From Pyrinomonadaceae bacterium (GTDB taxonomy: Bacteria; Acidobacteriota; Blastocatellia; Pyrinomonadales; Pyrinomonadaceae): DNA of 64,000 bases. The translations under genes were made by a program, and so were the position numbers. Of this stretch, positions 27,858-36,063 are shown in pieces (within the stretch, counting starts at the first letter, position 1; the number at the start of each line of letters is the position of its first letter). Below the pieces are notes generated by a model. That model made no database searches, had not been told where the DNA came from, and was given only the letters and a program-made list of their open reading frames with translations. Location of the stretch: the NCBI GenBank assembly GCA_021228405.1, contig JAJQRF010000001.1:826462-890461 (forward strand), written 5' to 3'.

Positions 27858-28667
27858 TCATTTCATCCAGCCTTTTTCACTCTGACTGAATATCCGAGCT
27901 TCGGCTTCGACAAAGCCGATCCCGGGATTCTTGCATTCATATCTTCTGACGATCAGGCTCGGATATGAAAATTCGATGACGTTGAACGAATTTGCTTCGC
28001 CGCGTCCGCGTGTCGAGGTCGCGGTTCCGGCTTGGATAATGAGCGCGTTGCGACCTGTCGGCAACTGGTAGCGGTTCGCGGTGTGGGCGACGTGGCTGAC
28101 GTGGAGATGCCCCGACAGGAAAACGTCCGCGCCGCAATCGGCGATGAGCGGCATCGCGTGTCCGGCGTTGTTCACGATGTCGTCCTCATCAAAGCCGGCG
28201 GGCAGATCGAACGGGTGATGCGTGACGACGGCTTTCAGCATTCGCTCGTCCAATGCGCACATTCGCTCACGGATCGCGCCGATCTGTTTATCGTTGATGT
28301 TGCCGTCCTTGATCGTTAGCGAACGCGCCGTATTGATGCCGATCACGGCGATCTCCTCGTCGGCGTAGAACGGCTCTAAATCTTCGGTGATGTATTTTTT
28401 ATATTTGTCGAGCGGCGTGATGAACCGCGCAAACGGATTGTGCATCGGGATGTCGTGATTGCCCGGCACGACGATCTGCGGTTTCGGCAGACTGTTGAGA
28501 AAGTCGCGCGCTTCGATGAATTGCGCCGAACGCGCCCGTTGCGTCAGATCGCCCGAAACGATCAGCAGATCGGGCGCAAGTTCGGTAATTTTCTCGTGCA
28601 AACGCGCAGTTACCGCGTAATCGACGCGCCCGAAATGAATGTCGGAAATATGAATGAGTGTCCGCAT
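27858..28667 (-). CDS. Metallophosphoesterase (calcineurin-like, CpdA-type)
   Basis: 269 residues with all the metal-binding motifs of the family in order: HISDIHFG, VSGDLT, VPGNHD, a VVTHHPF and SGHLH. A dinuclear metal centre and phosphodiesterase or phosphatase activity are expected; the N-terminal similarity to cyclic-nucleotide phosphodiesterases is only general. It is separated from its neighbours by repeat-rich spacers, so it is probably transcribed alone. Confidence 0.9.
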   Translation of the reverse strand: MRTLIHISDIHFGRVDYAVTARLHEKITELAPDLLIVSGDLTQRARSAQFIEARDFLNSLPKPQIVVPGNHDIPMHNPFARFITPLDKYKKYITEDLEPFYADEEIAVIGINTARSLTIKDGNINDKQIGAIRERMCALDERMLKAVVTHHPFDLPAGFDEDDIVNNAGHAMPLIADCGADVFLSGHLHVSHVAHTANRYQLPTGRNALIIQAGTATSTRGRGEANSFNVIEFSYPSLIVRRYECKNPGIGFVEAEARIFSQSEKGWMK

Positions 28668-28757
28668 AAACCTACCCTCGATTTAACGCTTTTTAAGCCG
28701 TAAAATGCAAAGACTTTGCTCGCCTGATAATTAAATTACGCCGATTTCTTCCGCTCA

Positions 28758-29009
28758 AATCGAACCGCGTAATTAAATAATCCTTCAAAAAAGATAAATA
28801 ATCTCGTGAGCGTAAAGCATAATCTCTTGAGCGTATTAAATAATCTCGCCAGATTAGCCTTTACGCTCGTGAGCGTAAAAGGAAATCTTTAAAGATTATG
28901 TCTTACGTTCACGAGCGTAAAAAGAAATCTTACGAGCGTAAAGCATAATCTCTTGAGCGTAAAGCATAATCTTTAAAGATTATTTAATAATCCCGCAAGC
29001 TAACCTGGA
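28758..29009. repeat. Diverged array with 21-bp period (12 units)
   Basis: Starting at 28758 the sequence can be cut every 21 bp for 12 units. Ten units begin with AAT (mostly AATCT or AATCC), and the other two (28863, 28905) are related ACG-initial forms. Recurring words are TGAGCGTAAAGCAT, AATCTTTAAAGATT and ACGCTCGTGAGCGT; the last two are palindromic. Units differ by substitution but not by length. This fills most of the 506-bp spacer between the phosphoesterase and lipid kinase genes. Confidence 0.8.
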
Positions 29010-29040
29010 ATCAACCCCGGAGATGTTCGGAACGCGTTTA

Positions 29041-29097
29041 GAGTCCCTTCTTCAGAAGGCTCATTTCTCGGTGCATTGCCGCCTGAAGGCGGGACTC
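29041..29097. repeat. Composite REP-like element, copy B
   Basis: A 57-bp unit bounded by GAGTCCC (29041-29047) and GGGACTC (29091-29097), with inner hairpins CCTTCTTCAGAAGG and CCGCCTGAAGGCGG. Its right arm is the reverse complement of the left arm of copy A at 27345, so the two copies are in inverted orientation relative to each other. It lies next to the 21-bp array. Confidence 0.78.
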
Positions 29098-29173
29098 AGA
29101 ACGCTTAAAAATTATTTACGAAATTATTTCTTAATAATCGCACGAGCTTTCCGTCGTTTCTTCAAAGCTAAAA

Positions 29174-30079
29174 CTATTCTTCGTCAATCTCGCGCGGTGC
29201 GATGACGCGTAAGACCTGCGCGTGAATTTTGTAATCAAGCGGCGTTTCGAGCTTTCCGACTTCGCCGTCGAAGGCAACCAGAATCCTTTTTTTGCGCGTT
29301 TCGATCGTGATCGCTTTCGCATTTATCGCTTCAAAATCCTTTGTTTGCCGCAGTCTGCCGAAGATCATCCGCAAAACGAGCAGGAAAAGCCTGCGCCGTC
29401 CGCTTCGATGCAGGAAATAAACGCTCAATTTCCCGTCGTCCAACTTTTCGCGTCTGCCGATGTGGAAAAAATCCATTTCATATTCGTTATTTCCGACAAA
29501 AACGAAAGGCGTTTTCACGATGCGTCTGCCTTTTTCCGTTTCGAGGCGAACCGCAAAAAACGGCGAACGTCTTAAAATCCGCAACGCCGCCCAAAACGCC
29601 GCCGCCCATTTCCCGCGTCCCAAACGCTGTTGTTTTTCACGCCGCCGAACGATGTGCGGATAAAGCCCGATGCTCGAATTGTTCACGAAGAAACGCCCGT
29701 TCACTTCACCGACATCGATGTTCTTCACATATTTTTCGGCGATTACGCGCACCGCATCTTCGATATTTTGTGGAATTTGTAAATCTTTCGAGAAATTATT
29801 GAGCGTGCCGAGCGGCAAAACGCCGAGAATCTTGCCGTGTCTGAAAATCCGTTCGGCGACCGCGCTGATCGTGCCGTCGCCGCCGCCCGCGACGATGATT
29901 TCCGCCTCGCTTTCGGCAAATCGGTCGGCTAACCCGGCAATTTCAAGCCCGCCCCGCGCCGGATGGATATTCGCCTCGACACCGTTTTCCCGAAACAATT
30001 CGGCAAGCCGTCCGGCGGTCGTTTCGGAATCGACGCTTCCCGAACCGGCATTGATGATAACTTCAACATTTCGAGGCAT
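29174..30079 (-). CDS. Diacylglycerol kinase family lipid kinase
   Basis: 301 residues of the DagK_cat/YegS fold: VIINAGSGS at the start, the nucleotide-binding VAGGGDGTISAVAERI, then ILGVLPLGTLNNFSKDL, the family's hallmark motifs. The C-terminal half carries the beta-sandwich domain (FVGNNEYEMDF, KRILVAFDGEVGKLETPL). It probably phosphorylates a lipid such as diacylglycerol at the membrane; the substrate is unproven. It follows dapD in the same direction after an 86-bp hairpin-containing gap. Confidence 0.9.
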   Translation of the reverse strand: MPRNVEVIINAGSGSVDSETTAGRLAELFRENGVEANIHPARGGLEIAGLADRFAESEAEIIVAGGGDGTISAVAERIFRHGKILGVLPLGTLNNFSKDLQIPQNIEDAVRVIAEKYVKNIDVGEVNGRFFVNNSSIGLYPHIVRRREKQQRLGRGKWAAAFWAALRILRRSPFFAVRLETEKGRRIVKTPFVFVGNNEYEMDFFHIGRREKLDDGKLSVYFLHRSGRRRLFLLVLRMIFGRLRQTKDFEAINAKAITIETRKKRILVAFDGEVGKLETPLDYKIHAQVLRVIAPREIDEE

Positions 30080-30092
30080 AATTTATTAAACT

Positions 30093-30164
30093 GAAAATGG
30101 AAAACGAAAAATGGAAAATCTTATTTATGTGCTTTCCACTTTCCGTTTTCCATTTTCCATTTTC
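30093..30164. repeat. Simple-word intergenic hairpin (GGAAAA word)
   Basis: The left arm (30093-30119) repeats the word GAAAATGGAAAA with variants; the right arm (30131-30164) carries its complement TTTTCCATTTTC repeated. The two fold into a long imperfect stem with a short loop that ends at the dapD stop codon. It belongs to a set of four such hairpins in the window, each with its own word. Confidence 0.65.
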
Positions 30165-30165
30165 T

Positions 30166-30996
30166 TTATCGAAGATAATCTTCGAGTTTGGTCGAAGCGT
30201 CGGTTTTTTCGTCGCGGTATTTGACGATTACGGGAGCGTAAAGCGAAAGCCCGTTTTCTTTGCCGAATCCGCTCGTGATTTGCCGCGAGCCTTGCACGAC
30301 GACCGCACCCGCCGGGATTTCGAGCGTTTTTTCGGGCGTTGATTTTAAGATTTCGCCTTTGACGAGATCGAAAACAGGTGTCGAACGCGTCAATATCACG
30401 CCCGAAGCCAGAACGACCTTTTCGCGGACGATCACGCCTTCGTAAACGCCCGTATTGCCGCCGATCAGACAATCGTCTTCGATGACGACGGGATTGGCGT
30501 TGACCGGCTCTAAAACTCCGCCGATCTGCGCCGCCGCCGAAATATGAACGCGTTTGCCGATCTGCGCACACGAACCGACGAGTGCGTGCGAATCGATCAT
30601 CGTGCCTTCATCGACATACGCTCCGACGTTGATGTAGCACGGCGGCATCAGCACGACGTTCGGCGCGACGAACGAACCGTCGCGAATCGTCGAACCGCCG
30701 GGAACGATGCGGACTTTGTCTTCCAGAGTCATCGGGCGCAGAGGGTATGTTTCCTTGTCGAAAAACCTGAAAGTTTCCGCATCTTTAGACATTTCAATCA
30801 TTTTGCCCATTCTGAAGCCGAGCAAAATTCCCTGTTTGACCCACGCGTTCGCCTTCCAGTTTCCGTCCGCGTCCTTTTCCGCCGAACGTATTTCACCCGT
30901 TCGCAGGGCGGTTTTGAATTCCTCAAAAACCTTGCGGTCGTCGGCAGTAAATTCCGTTTTCGTTAGCATCTGTTCGATCTGTTCCTGTAAATTCAT
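30166..30996 (-). CDS. dapD: 2,3,4,5-tetrahydropyridine-2,6-dicarboxylate N-succinyltransferase
   Basis: 276 residues, the usual DapD length. An N-terminal helical domain is followed by left-handed beta-helix hexapeptide repeats ([20 protein letters not shown], then [20 protein letters not shown] and [20 protein letters not shown]), all strongly conserved in DapD, including the [17 protein letters not shown] segment. It transfers succinyl from succinyl-CoA in the lysine/diaminopimelate pathway. No other dap gene is adjacent. Confidence 0.95.
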   Translation of the reverse strand: MNLQEQIEQMLTKTEFTADDRKVFEEFKTALRTGEIRSAEKDADGNWKANAWVKQGILLGFRMGKMIEMSKDAETFRFFDKETYPLRPMTLEDKVRIVPGGSTIRDGSFVAPNVVLMPPCYINVGAYVDEGTMIDSHALVGSCAQIGKRVHISAAAQIGGVLEPVNANPVVIEDDCLIGGNTGVYEGVIVREKVVLASGVILTRSTPVFDLVKGEILKSTPEKTLEIPAGAVVVQGSRQITSGFGKENGLSLYAPVIVKYRDEKTDASTKLEDYLR

Positions 30997-31398
30997 TTAT
31001 TTATAAACAAAAAGATAATCTCTTTGCACTTGTGAAATTGAAATCCCGTTCGGTCGTCAGTCAATTTCATATAAACCAAAATAATTAATATGAAAGACAC
31101 GACAATAAAACATTTTTCGTAAATATCCAGCCGTAACTGAAATTTTCGTTTACTTTACCAACTTCAACTTCATTTCTCAACTTTTACCACTCCGCGCCGC
31201 AGTTAAGCGGATACGTTCTGCCGTTTACGCGGGACGCAAACAAAAGAGCCGCCAAAGCCGCCTGACGCTGGGCGGCGCGACTGAAGATTCGCCTTCTTTC
31301 GCAGACGGAAAAATTTTAACGGTGATTTGTTTTTTAAGTATTTTGCAATCGACGCTTCGATTTCAGGCGGCATCCGCTTATCCGCTTACGGCTTTCAT
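30997..31398. other. 402-bp spacer between dapD and a NifU-like gene
   Basis: No convincing gene. A 56-codon minus-strand open frame (31203-31373) starts with MPPEIEASIAKYLKNK but lacks a ribosome site and becomes basic and low-complexity. A GC-rich patch at 31220-31300 contrasts with the AT-rich 31010-31160. The upstream half likely contains the dapD promoter. Confidence 0.4.
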
Positions 31399-31989
31399 TT
31401 AATACGGATTTTCCAGCCAATGAATGTCGATGAGTTCCTGGATGAGAAATTGGCACGAACCGCAACCTGTCCCGGCATTGCAGAGTTTCCCGATCTCTTC
31501 GACGCTTTCGGCGTTTTCACCGGCAATAAGCCGTTCGACGGTTTCCTCGGCAACGCCGAAACAAGTGCAGATAAGAGCTTTTTCGCCCTGAAACTCTTCG
31601 ATCTGAAACGAACGGAAATCGTTCAGAGAGCGGTGCAAAGCGTCGAGGCAAATCTCCAGACAATGCCGCCGCGAAATCTCAAAACTTCCGAGTGCGGCTT
31701 CGATCTCGCGTTTTAACTCGTCATTGTTTGCGCCGTGAAGCTCGTTAAGCCGTTTATTTTTTATTTTGTCGAGCAAAACATCCGCCGCCGCCAGCGCAAA
31801 TCCGCATCCGTTCGACTTAAATTTCGCTTCCTTTATCTCCTTCGTTTCAATGTCGATCTCCAGATAAAACCTGACGAAAGAACCGCACGTAAAGCTCGCG
31901 CCCGTCCCGACGGCGTTCGTCCGTTCAGCCTTTCCGCTGTTTCGGATTGCGTAAAATCTCGCGCCGATCTCTTTCGGATAAAAGTTCAT
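31399..31989 (-). CDS. NifU-like protein: IscU scaffold domain fused to a BFD [2Fe-2S] domain
   Basis: 196 residues. Residues ~1-125 match the IscU/NifU scaffold with cysteines in GASFTCGSF, KSNGCGFALA and RRHCLEICLDAL. Residues ~138-190 are a BFD-type [2Fe-2S] domain (ICTCFGVAEETVERL, then CNAGTGCGSC). It has no C-terminal Nfu domain, so it equals the first two thirds of NifU. The aspartate normally following the first scaffold cysteine (CGD) is serine here, which could change cluster transfer. It diverges from a TlpA-like gene and no cysteine desulfurase is nearby. Confidence 0.85.
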   Translation of the reverse strand: MNFYPKEIGARFYAIRNSGKAERTNAVGTGASFTCGSFVRFYLEIDIETKEIKEAKFKSNGCGFALAAADVLLDKIKNKRLNELHGANNDELKREIEAALGSFEISRRHCLEICLDALHRSLNDFRSFQIEEFQGEKALICTCFGVAEETVERLIAGENAESVEEIGKLCNAGTGCGSCQFLIQELIDIHWLENPY

Positions 31990-31990
31990 T

Positions 31991-32074
31991 CGTAAATCGT
32001 AAATTGTTAACAGTTAATAGTAAAATTGTTGTCGTCGGCTTTTATTTACGATTAACGATTTATCATTTACCATT
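31991..32074. repeat. Simple-word intergenic hairpin (CGTAAAT word)
   Basis: The left arm (31991-32025) is built from CGTAAATCGTAAATTG and GTTAACAGTTAATAG; the right arm (32040-32074) from ATTTACGATTAACGATTTA. The arms pair imperfectly over about 30 bp. It occupies nearly the whole spacer between two divergent genes, so promoters must lie in or beside it. Confidence 0.6.
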
Positions 32075-32083
32075 GTCCTTGTT

Positions 32084-32656
32084 ATGAAGTATTTTTACTT
32101 TCTACTTTTAATATTAGCTTTCGGTTTATACGTCACGGCTTGCAACCACGCCGCCGCGCCCGTTTCGATCAGCAACACGCCCGTTTCGGGAAACGAATTT
32201 CCCCCGACAAAACCGGTCGAAGATATGTCTTGGACGAAATTCGATGCGGTCACGAACATCGACGGCGGCATCAATAAACTGAAAGATTTGCAGGGAAAAG
32301 CCGTGATCCTGGACTTTTGGGCGACATATTGCCCGCCCTGCATCGAAGAAATTCCGCATCTGAAGAGTTTGCAGGCGAAATACGGCAAGGAAAATTTAGA
32401 GATCATCGGTCTGCACGTCGGCGGCGATGACGACCGCCCGAAAGTTCCCGCGTTTGCCGAGAAATTAAAGATAGATTACCCGCTCGCCACGCCCGAAAAC
32501 GAATTGTCGAGCTTCATTTTCGGCAGAGAAACCGCCATCCCGCAAACCGCCGTCTTCGATCGTCAAGGAAAATTAGTCGAAAAATTCGTCGGCTTCGGTC
32601 CCCAGATCAAAGACCGAATGGATGCGGCAGTCGAAAAAGCCGTCAACTCGAAATAA
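32084..32656 (+). CDS. TlpA-like thioredoxin-fold lipoprotein
   Basis: 190 residues. A lipoprotein signal ends with VTAC at residue ~20. The thioredoxin/AhpC-TSA fold follows with the active site WATYCPPC (C-P-P-C), the EEIPHLKSLQAKYG helix and the cis-proline region ETAIPQTAVFDRQGKLV. It is probably a membrane-anchored periplasmic thiol-disulfide reductase like TlpA/ResA, which maintain cytochromes or apo-oxidases; the partner is unknown. It is followed by GH15 in the same direction with a 10-bp gap. Confidence 0.9.
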   Translation: MKYFYFLLLILAFGLYVTACNHAAAPVSISNTPVSGNEFPPTKPVEDMSWTKFDAVTNIDGGINKLKDLQGKAVILDFWATYCPPCIEEIPHLKSLQAKYGKENLEIIGLHVGGDDDRPKVPAFAEKLKIDYPLATPENELSSFIFGRETAIPQTAVFDRQGKLVEKFVGFGPQIKDRMDAAVEKAVNSK

Positions 32657-32666
32657 ATTTATAATT

Positions 32667-34616
32667 ATGCGTGACATTCCCGTTGGAAACGGTTCTTTTC
32701 TTGTAACATTTGACGATAAATATCAGATTCGCGACGTTTATTTTCCGCACGTCGGTCAGGAAAATCATTCGGAGGGATTTCCGTTTCGTTTCGGCGTTTG
32801 GGTTGACGGCAAATTTTCGTGGATTTACAAAGACGAATGGAAACGCGAACTGAAATATGCGAGTGAAACGCTCGTTACGGACGTAAAATTGACCAATGAA
32901 ACGCTCGGCATCGAGATCACTTCGAGCGATACTGTCGCCAGCCGCGAAAACGTCTTTCTGCGTCACGTTCACGTTAAAAACCTGTCAGAGAAACCGCGTG
33001 AGATACGTCTTTTTCTGCATCAGGATTTCCGCATTTCCGAACAAAAGGTCGGCGATACCGCAATTTACGATCCCGAAAGCGTTTCGCTCATTCATTACAA
33101 GAAAAACCGCTATTTTCTCATCAATACCGAACCGCATTTCGATTCCTTTTCGACCGGACGCAAGGCTTTTCGCGATCAGGAAGGCACGTGGCGCGATGCC
33201 GAAGACGGCGAATTGAACGGCGGTGCGATCACGGAAGGCTCGGTCGATTCGACGATCTGCGTGAAACTGCATATCGAACCGCAGGAAACGGGAGAATTTT
33301 ATTACTGGATTTGCGCGGGAACGTCTTATGACGAAGTTACGAAAATAAATCAAAAAATCGTTGACCGCACGCCCGAACGCCATTTCAAATATACTTCGCA
33401 TTACTGGCGCGCCTGGGTTAACAAAAACGAAATCGATTTCGGTGACTTGATGCCTGAAATCGTCGATCTTTTTAAGCGTTCATTACTTATCGTGCGAACT
33501 CAAATCGACAATGACGGCGCGATCTTAGCCGCCAACGATTCGGATGTGACCGAACGCGCGACCGATCATTACAGCTATCTCTGGACACGCGACGGTGCAT
33601 TTATTGCCAACGCGCTCGACCTTGCGGGTTATCCGTTTCTGACGCGCAAATTCTTCGATTTCTGCAACCGGATCGTTCACAAGAACGGCTATTTTCTCCA
33701 AAAATATAACGCCGACGGCACGGTTGCTTCGGGTTGGCACGCGATGTGGGACATTTGGGAAAAGAAAAAACTCACGCCGATTCAGGAAGACGAAACCGCG
33801 CTCGTGCTGTGGGCTTTATGGGAACATTACCACAAAGAACGCGACATCGAATTTATCCGCCGCATTTACCGAAATCTGATCGTGCGCTGTGCCGATTTTA
33901 TGAACGATTTTCGGCACGAGCATTTGAATCTGCCGAAACCGAGCTGGAATCTGTGGGAAGACCGGCGCGGAATTCACACTTTTACGGTTGCGAGCGTGAT
34001 CGCCGGACTTCGTGCGGCGGTGAAATTTGCGCGGCTTTTCGGCGAGGACGAAAATGCCGACAGATGGGAAAAAACCGCCGACGAATTCACGGACGGAATG
34101 CGCAAGCATCTCTACAGCAAGGAACTGGGCAGATTTCTGCGCTCACTCCAATTTAACGGCGACGAGCATTTCGAGCACGACGCAAACATCGACGCGTCGA
34201 TGTTTGCCGTCTTTTATTTCGACGTGCTTCCGACCGGCGACGAGATGGTTGTCGGCACGATGAAAGCCATCGAAGAAAATCTCTGGGTAAAAACGAAGAT
34301 CGGCGGCGTGGCGCGTTTTCAGGACGACGGTTATATGCGGATTTCGCAGGAAACGACGGGAAATCCGTGGTTTATCTGCACGCTCTGGCTCGCGGATTAT
34401 TACATCGCGGCGGCGAAAACCAAAGAAGATTTGGGCAAAGCCTTGTGCATTCTCGAATGGACGACGATGCGTGCACTTCCTTCAGGCGTGCTGGCGGAAC
34501 AAGTAAATCCGCTCAACGGCGAACACGCTTCCGTTTCGCCGCTGACGTGGTCGCACTCGACGTTTATCGCGACGGTGATGAATTATCTGAAAAAGGTCAA
34601 AGAACTTGAGAATTAA
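32667..34616 (+). CDS. Glycoside hydrolase family 15 protein (glucoamylase-like)
   Basis: 649 residues from the ATG at 32667. The N-terminal beta domain opens with RDIPVGNGSFLVTFDDKYQI and DVYFPHVGQENHS as in bacterial GH15 enzymes. The (alpha/alpha)6 catalytic domain contains YLWTRDGAFIANAL, PSWNLWEDRRGIHTFT (catalytic acid region, W-E-D-R) and SGVLAEQVNPLNGEHASVSP (catalytic base region). It has no signal peptide, so it likely acts on glucans or trehalose-type substrates in the cytoplasm. An RDD gene follows after 2 bp. Confidence 0.92.
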   Translation: MRDIPVGNGSFLVTFDDKYQIRDVYFPHVGQENHSEGFPFRFGVWVDGKFSWIYKDEWKRELKYASETLVTDVKLTNETLGIEITSSDTVASRENVFLRHVHVKNLSEKPREIRLFLHQDFRISEQKVGDTAIYDPESVSLIHYKKNRYFLINTEPHFDSFSTGRKAFRDQEGTWRDAEDGELNGGAITEGSVDSTICVKLHIEPQETGEFYYWICAGTSYDEVTKINQKIVDRTPERHFKYTSHYWRAWVNKNEIDFGDLMPEIVDLFKRSLLIVRTQIDNDGAILAANDSDVTERATDHYSYLWTRDGAFIANALDLAGYPFLTRKFFDFCNRIVHKNGYFLQKYNADGTVASGWHAMWDIWEKKKLTPIQEDETALVLWALWEHYHKERDIEFIRRIYRNLIVRCADFMNDFRHEHLNLPKPSWNLWEDRRGIHTFTVASVIAGLRAAVKFARLFGEDENADRWEKTADEFTDGMRKHLYSKELGRFLRSLQFNGDEHFEHDANIDASMFAVFYFDVLPTGDEMVVGTMKAIEENLWVKTKIGGVARFQDDGYMRISQETTGNPWFICTLWLADYYIAAAKTKEDLGKALCILEWTTMRALPSGVLAEQVNPLNGEHASVSPLTWSHSTFIATVMNYLKKVKELEN

Positions 34617-34618
34617 AT

Positions 34619-35119
34619 ATGGAAAAATACAGAACCTTTTTTCCGCGGCTCGTTGCGTTGCTGATCGACAGTTTTATTATGCTGCCGATCGCGATTTTTG
34701 ACGATTGGTTTCGCCGCGCCGAGTATCCGCCTTTATTTTTTTATATCTGGATTCCCCTTTCCGCCGCCGTTTTCCCTGCTTATATGATCTTTATGCACGG
34801 AAAATACGGGCAAACGCTCGGTAAAATGTATATGAACGTCAAGGTCGTAAGAGTCGAAACGGAAGAAAAAATCTCGTTCGTTAACGCCTTTTTGCGCGAA
34901 TTGCCGCAGTTTTTATTCAATATTTCTTCGGTCGTTCTTGGAATAGTTTTCTTGGGCGAAAATCCCGAATCGGAACGGCTGAAAATCCCTTTCGGAGTTT
35001 TCGGATTCGTCACCGTTGTTTGGGCAATCGCAGACGTTACGACTTTTTTCTACAACGAAAAACGCCGCGCTCTGCACGATTACATTGCCGGAACCGTGGT
35101 CGTTAAAACGAACGTATAA
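34619..35119 (+). CDS. RDD family membrane protein
   Basis: 166 residues. It has the RDD pattern: FPRLVALLIDSFIMLP with the early Arg and Asp, a membrane helix pair, HGKYGQTLGKMYMNVKVV (the conserved G-Q-T-x-G-K loop) and a late RRALHDYIAGTVVV element. Three to four membrane helices are predicted. Function of the family is poorly known (some act in ion transport). It lies tightly between GH15 and an AlbA_2 gene. Confidence 0.85.
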   Translation: MEKYRTFFPRLVALLIDSFIMLPIAIFDDWFRRAEYPPLFFYIWIPLSAAVFPAYMIFMHGKYGQTLGKMYMNVKVVRVETEEKISFVNAFLRELPQFLFNISSVVLGIVFLGENPESERLKIPFGVFGFVTVVWAIADVTTFFYNEKRRALHDYIAGTVVVKTNV

Positions 35120-35124
35120 AAAAT

Positions 35125-36036
35125 ATGGCGCGAAGCTGGACGGAAGCGAAACTGCAAAATTTCATCACGAGCGAGATCGAAGAATCTTTGACGCTCGAAT
35201 ATAAGAGCGGCGAAGCTTTAGACCGCAACGAAACCAAGAAAAAGGAAATTACCAAGGACGTTTCGGCAATGGCAAATTCGGCGGGCGGCATCATCGTTTA
35301 CGGAATCCGCGAATTTGAGCAGGAAAACAAACGCCACTTGCCGGAAAAGATCGCGCCCGTCGACCGCCGCTCGTTTCCGCGTGAATGGGTCGAGCAGATC
35401 ATTCAGGCGATTCGTCCGCGCATCGACGGCATCCTGATCCATTCGGTAAACTTAAGTTCGGGCGAAAACGATGTCGCCTTCGTCATCGAAATCCCGCAGA
35501 GCAACACCGCGCATCAGGCGAGCGATCACCGCTATTACAAACGCTTTAATTTTCAAGCCGTGCCGATGGAAGATTACGAGATACGCGACGTGATGTTTCG
35601 CGAGCAAACGCCGAATATCGCGCTCAATTTCCTGATCGAAGTCACGCTCGAAACGCAGAATATCGTCATTCAGGCGCGCAATAACGGTTCGGCATTCGCA
35701 CAATATGTCGCTTGTTTTCTCGATGTTCCGGTCGCACTTCTGGAAAAGGTCGAAAACAAAATGAACCTCAAAGACGGCGGAAAATTTTATCGTCACCGGC
35801 TGACGAATCTCAATCAGGAATACGCCGACGAAAAATTCAAGGCAAGTTTTCCGCTTTTGCGAAGTATGGTGATGCACTGGAAAATCCCGCTCAATTCGGA
35901 ATTTGAAGCTCTGCGCGAAAGCGATCTTGCGCTTAAATGGAAAATCTACGCCGACAACGCACTGCCGAAGGAAGGACGAATTTCTCTCAGGGAAATTGAG
36001 ATTGTTGATTTGAGAAGAAACCGCGAACAGATGTAA
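35125..36036 (+). CDS. AlbA_2 (Schlafen-like) DNA-binding domain protein
   Basis: 303 residues. Residues ~15-140 match the AlbA_2 domain: ESLTLEYKSGEALDR, KEITKDVSAMANSAGGIIVY and GIREF, then HRYYKRFNFQAVPMEDYEIR. The domain was called a divergent AAA-4/ATP-binding domain in older annotation and occurs in regulators and nucleic-acid enzymes. The C-terminal half (about 160-303) resembles no family I know. It starts 5 bp after the RDD gene and precedes pyruvate kinase. Confidence 0.75.
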   Translation: MARSWTEAKLQNFITSEIEESLTLEYKSGEALDRNETKKKEITKDVSAMANSAGGIIVYGIREFEQENKRHLPEKIAPVDRRSFPREWVEQIIQAIRPRIDGILIHSVNLSSGENDVAFVIEIPQSNTAHQASDHRYYKRFNFQAVPMEDYEIRDVMFREQTPNIALNFLIEVTLETQNIVIQARNNGSAFAQYVACFLDVPVALLEKVENKMNLKDGGKFYRHRLTNLNQEYADEKFKASFPLLRSMVMHWKIPLNSEFEALRESDLALKWKIYADNALPKEGRISLREIEIVDLRRNREQM

Positions 36037-36063
36037 CATCTAGTTTTTATATTTAATCAAAAT

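Noticed and set aside
28758-29009. CRISPR array
   Set aside because: The period is 21 bp with no unique spacers between conserved repeats and no cas genes nearby.
31203-31373. Small minus-strand gene in the dapD spacer
   Set aside because: Starts plausibly but has no Shine-Dalgarno and ends in low-complexity basic sequence; kept only as a note on the spacer.
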